NCBI GenBank assembly: GCA_025602915.1
Contig: JAHLJZ010000105.1
Location: 64,001 to 74,208 of the forward strand
Source: Paraphysoderma sedebokerense
Taxonomy: Eukaryota > Blastocladiomycota > Physodermatomycetes > Physodermatales > Physodermataceae
DNA length: 10,208 bases
Direction: 5' to 3'
Shown: positions 8,978 through 10,208 of the stretch, one piece after another
How positions within the stretch are numbered: the stretch's first letter is position 1
Layout: each line of letters begins with the position of its first letter
Notes under the pieces: model-generated
Told to the model about the DNA's origin: nothing
Database searches by the model: none
The model's input: only the letters and a program-made list of their open reading frames with translations
Position numbers and translations under genes: made by a program

Positions 8978-9658
8978 TCACAATGCCGTGATGGTCACTG
9001 AGCCATCAGTGGAGCAGTTGTCGGGTGTGTTGACTTGGTCGCTGCCCGCATTGAAAGACCCTCCTCCTTGACCTCCACTCCAAGTGAAGTTGTAGTTGTT
9101 TCCACCGCCGCCACCAGTGTAGCCGCCACCGCTGTTTCCATACCCTCCACTCCCTCCCCCGCCTCCAAATCCTCCGTTCCCGGAGGGTGTTGAAGCAGGT
9201 CCGTAGTAAGCGTGATATTCCCCGATAAAGTTGCCCAGTCGTCCTTTACCTCCAAAAACATGATCTGCAGTCCCGATAATTGCACCAGTTCCACCGTCCC
9301 CTTGCCATCCTCCACCTCCCCCTGCGGCATCGTTCCAAACCTCAGTGCGATAACCGCTTGAAAAAGCGCCACCATTTCCCCCATACCCGACGACTGAATA
9401 TCCACCATTACCAGACCCACCACCATCTATAGGGATACTAGTGGACGAGCCAAAACCACCGTAGCCATAACTACTACCCCCTCCGCCCCCACCTCCTCTC
9501 CAAGGACCGGATATACCCATTTGACCCACAACAATGCAAATAACAAGAACTGAAAAGTTCGGGGCAATTGTAAATAAATTGCGTGGTAACCGGTGTAGGT
9601 AAACGATGATTTTTTTGTTTCCTGATTCTATCTTTGTTGTACTGGTTGCGAAAGTCAT
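8978..9658 (-). CDS. Glycine-rich, probably secreted protein
   Basis: Function unknown. From ATG 9658 the open frame gives 226 aa. After a hydrophobic run (SVLVICIVV) and GISGPWR comes a long Gly-rich domain with a G7 run, YGYGG, repeated GGxGG units, AGGGGGWQGDGG and many Tyr, Ser and Asn. It ends in WSGGQGGGSFNAG and GSVTITAL. That ending resembles the closing strand of glycine-rich domains known from bacterial and eukaryotic surface proteins. Read unspliced, the hydrophobic segment starts near residue 35, late for a signal peptide. If 9642-9550 is a 93-nt intron (GTACAA...TTTTCAG), the start becomes MTFATILVICIVVGQMGISG, a conventional signal peptide, and the protein is 195 aa. The next in-frame Met, in GQMGIS, would give 180 aa without the signal. 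No GPI-type tail is seen and only one Cys lies in the domain. The gene converges on UBA2. Confidence 0.65.
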   Translation of the reverse strand: MTFATSTTKIESGNKKIIVYLHRLPRNLFTIAPNFSVLVICIVVGQMGISGPWRGGGGGGGSSYGYGGFGSSTSIPIDGGGSGNGGYSVVGYGGNGGAFSSGYRTEVWNDAAGGGGGWQGDGGTGAIIGTADHVFGGKGRLGNFIGEYHAYYGPASTPSGNGGFGGGGGSGGYGNSGGGYTGGGGGNNYNFTWSGGQGGGSFNAGSDQVNTPDNCSTDGSVTITAL

Positions 9659-9872
9659 GCAAAAATTGTCGAAAAACGGGCATCCATAACGTGTAGTGTA
9701 CACGTTGCTATTAATAAAACGTGCGATAACTTAGATAAAACAGACATCCTGGACTAACAACCCAAAACAGCACACCTCTCTATCGCATCTGTGAAATCAA
9801 TGGCATTACTCCTGAACATCGCTCATTCAAAAACGTGTGCCACCATCTATAAATCTGAGCAACTGGATTAGT
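9659..9872. other. Spacer upstream of the glycine-rich gene
   Basis: This should hold the promoter and 5' leader of the glycine-rich gene on the minus strand. On that strand it also follows the stop codon of the right-edge frame. No clear TATA box or RNA gene is seen. I also looked here for a downstream exon of the edge frame and found none. Confidence 0.4.
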
Positions 9873-10208
9873 TTATATTGATTGACGCATATTGAATATT
9901 GCAATTGTTACCTGTGCTTGGGTTATGAGTTCATCGTCAGGAAATTCCTCCTTGTTTCTGATGAAATCAGCATAAATATCCTTCGCTGTGGCATTTGTGG
10001 AGTTTACTCTTTCTTTGATGAAAGTTCTAAGTTTGATTTTCGGGTTCTGCAGTTCTGCAAGGAATCCTGGGATGATTTGGCTGAAATGGACCGAGTATTT
10101 GCACGTTTTACCGAAAAGGCGAAACATTTTCCGAAAAAGAGGATGAGATGAAGCGAGATGATGAGGGATTTGAGATTTAGAGGTCTGACAATTTTGTGTG
10201 CCGAATCG
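9873..10208 (-). CDS. Partial unidentified reading frame, open to the right edge
   Basis: Not securely recognised. The minus-strand frame is open without a stop from the window edge (10208) to the TAA ending at 9873, so the Met at 10127 need not be the start. The text looks protein-like: IIPGFLAELQNPKIKL, RTFIKERV, AKDIYADFIRNKEEF, PDDELITQAQ. This order (short Pro-Gly loop, amphipathic helix, Asp-Ile-Tyr, acidic DDEL just before a hydrophobic stretch) is reminiscent of the segment leading into helix I of fungal cytochrome P450s, but no AGxDT motif or heme-binding Cys follows. A GTAACA donor at 9911 could end an exon right after ITQAQ, yet no matching next exon was found before the glycine-rich gene. 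It may be a 3' exon, a truncated gene or a relic; the P450 idea is a guess. Confidence 0.35.
   Translation of the reverse strand, partial: RFGTQNCQTSKSQIPHHLASSHPLFRKMFRLFGKTCKYSVHFSQIIPGFLAELQNPKIKLRTFIKERVNSTNATAKDIYADFIRNKEEFPDDELITQAQVTIAIFNMRQSI

Noticed and set aside
8995-9426. 143-codon minus-strand frame within the glycine-rich gene
   Set aside because: It is a frame-shifted reading of Gly codons, which yields Val/Glu/Met/Ala-rich text without domain features.
9882-10151. 89-codon plus-strand frame near the right edge
   Set aside because: It is antisense to the minus-strand edge frame; its Cys- and Phe-rich text has no motif, and the minus frame is longer and open to the edge.
1-10208. 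Bacterial operon, CRISPR array, tRNA/rRNA or transposon content
   Set aside because: No regularly spaced repeats, no terminal repeats with a transposase, no RNA gene pattern; interrupted coding and GT-AG introns show a eukaryotic genome.

Overview
The window is nuclear DNA of a fungus, most likely a basidiomycete. The three recognisable genes are eukaryotic housekeeping genes. Two of them can only be read by removing many short GT-AG introns (63-142 nt), several with a CTGAC/CTAAT-like branch site. The DNA is AT-rich. Intron density and length would suit Pucciniomycotina (rust-like fungi), but that placement is inference.

Layout: 1-334 is non-coding, the 3' flank of the first gene. 335-2473 (minus) is a glutathionyl-hydroquinone reductase (ECM4/Xi-class GST) in 11 exons. 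One exon is only 9 nt and encodes exactly the catalytic Cys-Pro-Trp. A presequence with no acidic residues precedes an internal Met, suggesting mitochondrial and cytosolic forms. 2474-2708 is its promoter plus the 3' end of SPB1. 2709-5090 (minus) is SPB1, the FtsJ-type rRNA 2'-O-methyltransferase of 60S subunit assembly, in one exon. 5091-5493 is a divergent promoter. 5494-8522 (plus) is UBA2, the catalytic subunit of the SUMO E1, in 13 exons that join without a frame error into 665 residues. 8523-8977 is convergent 3' flank with a poly(A) signal for UBA2. 8978-9658 (minus) is a glycine-rich, probably secreted protein whose 5' end is ambiguous. From 9873 to the right edge (minus) lies part of an unidentified reading frame that continues out of the window.

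The genes do not form a pathway. SPB1 (ribosome assembly) and UBA2 (SUMO activation) share a 403-bp promoter and may be co-expressed; the reductase is a detoxification gene. I found no new multi-gene system. The points most worth a second look are the 9-nt active-site microexon, the two in-frame stop-free introns of UBA2, the dual start of the reductase, and the glycine-rich gene with its orphan neighbour.
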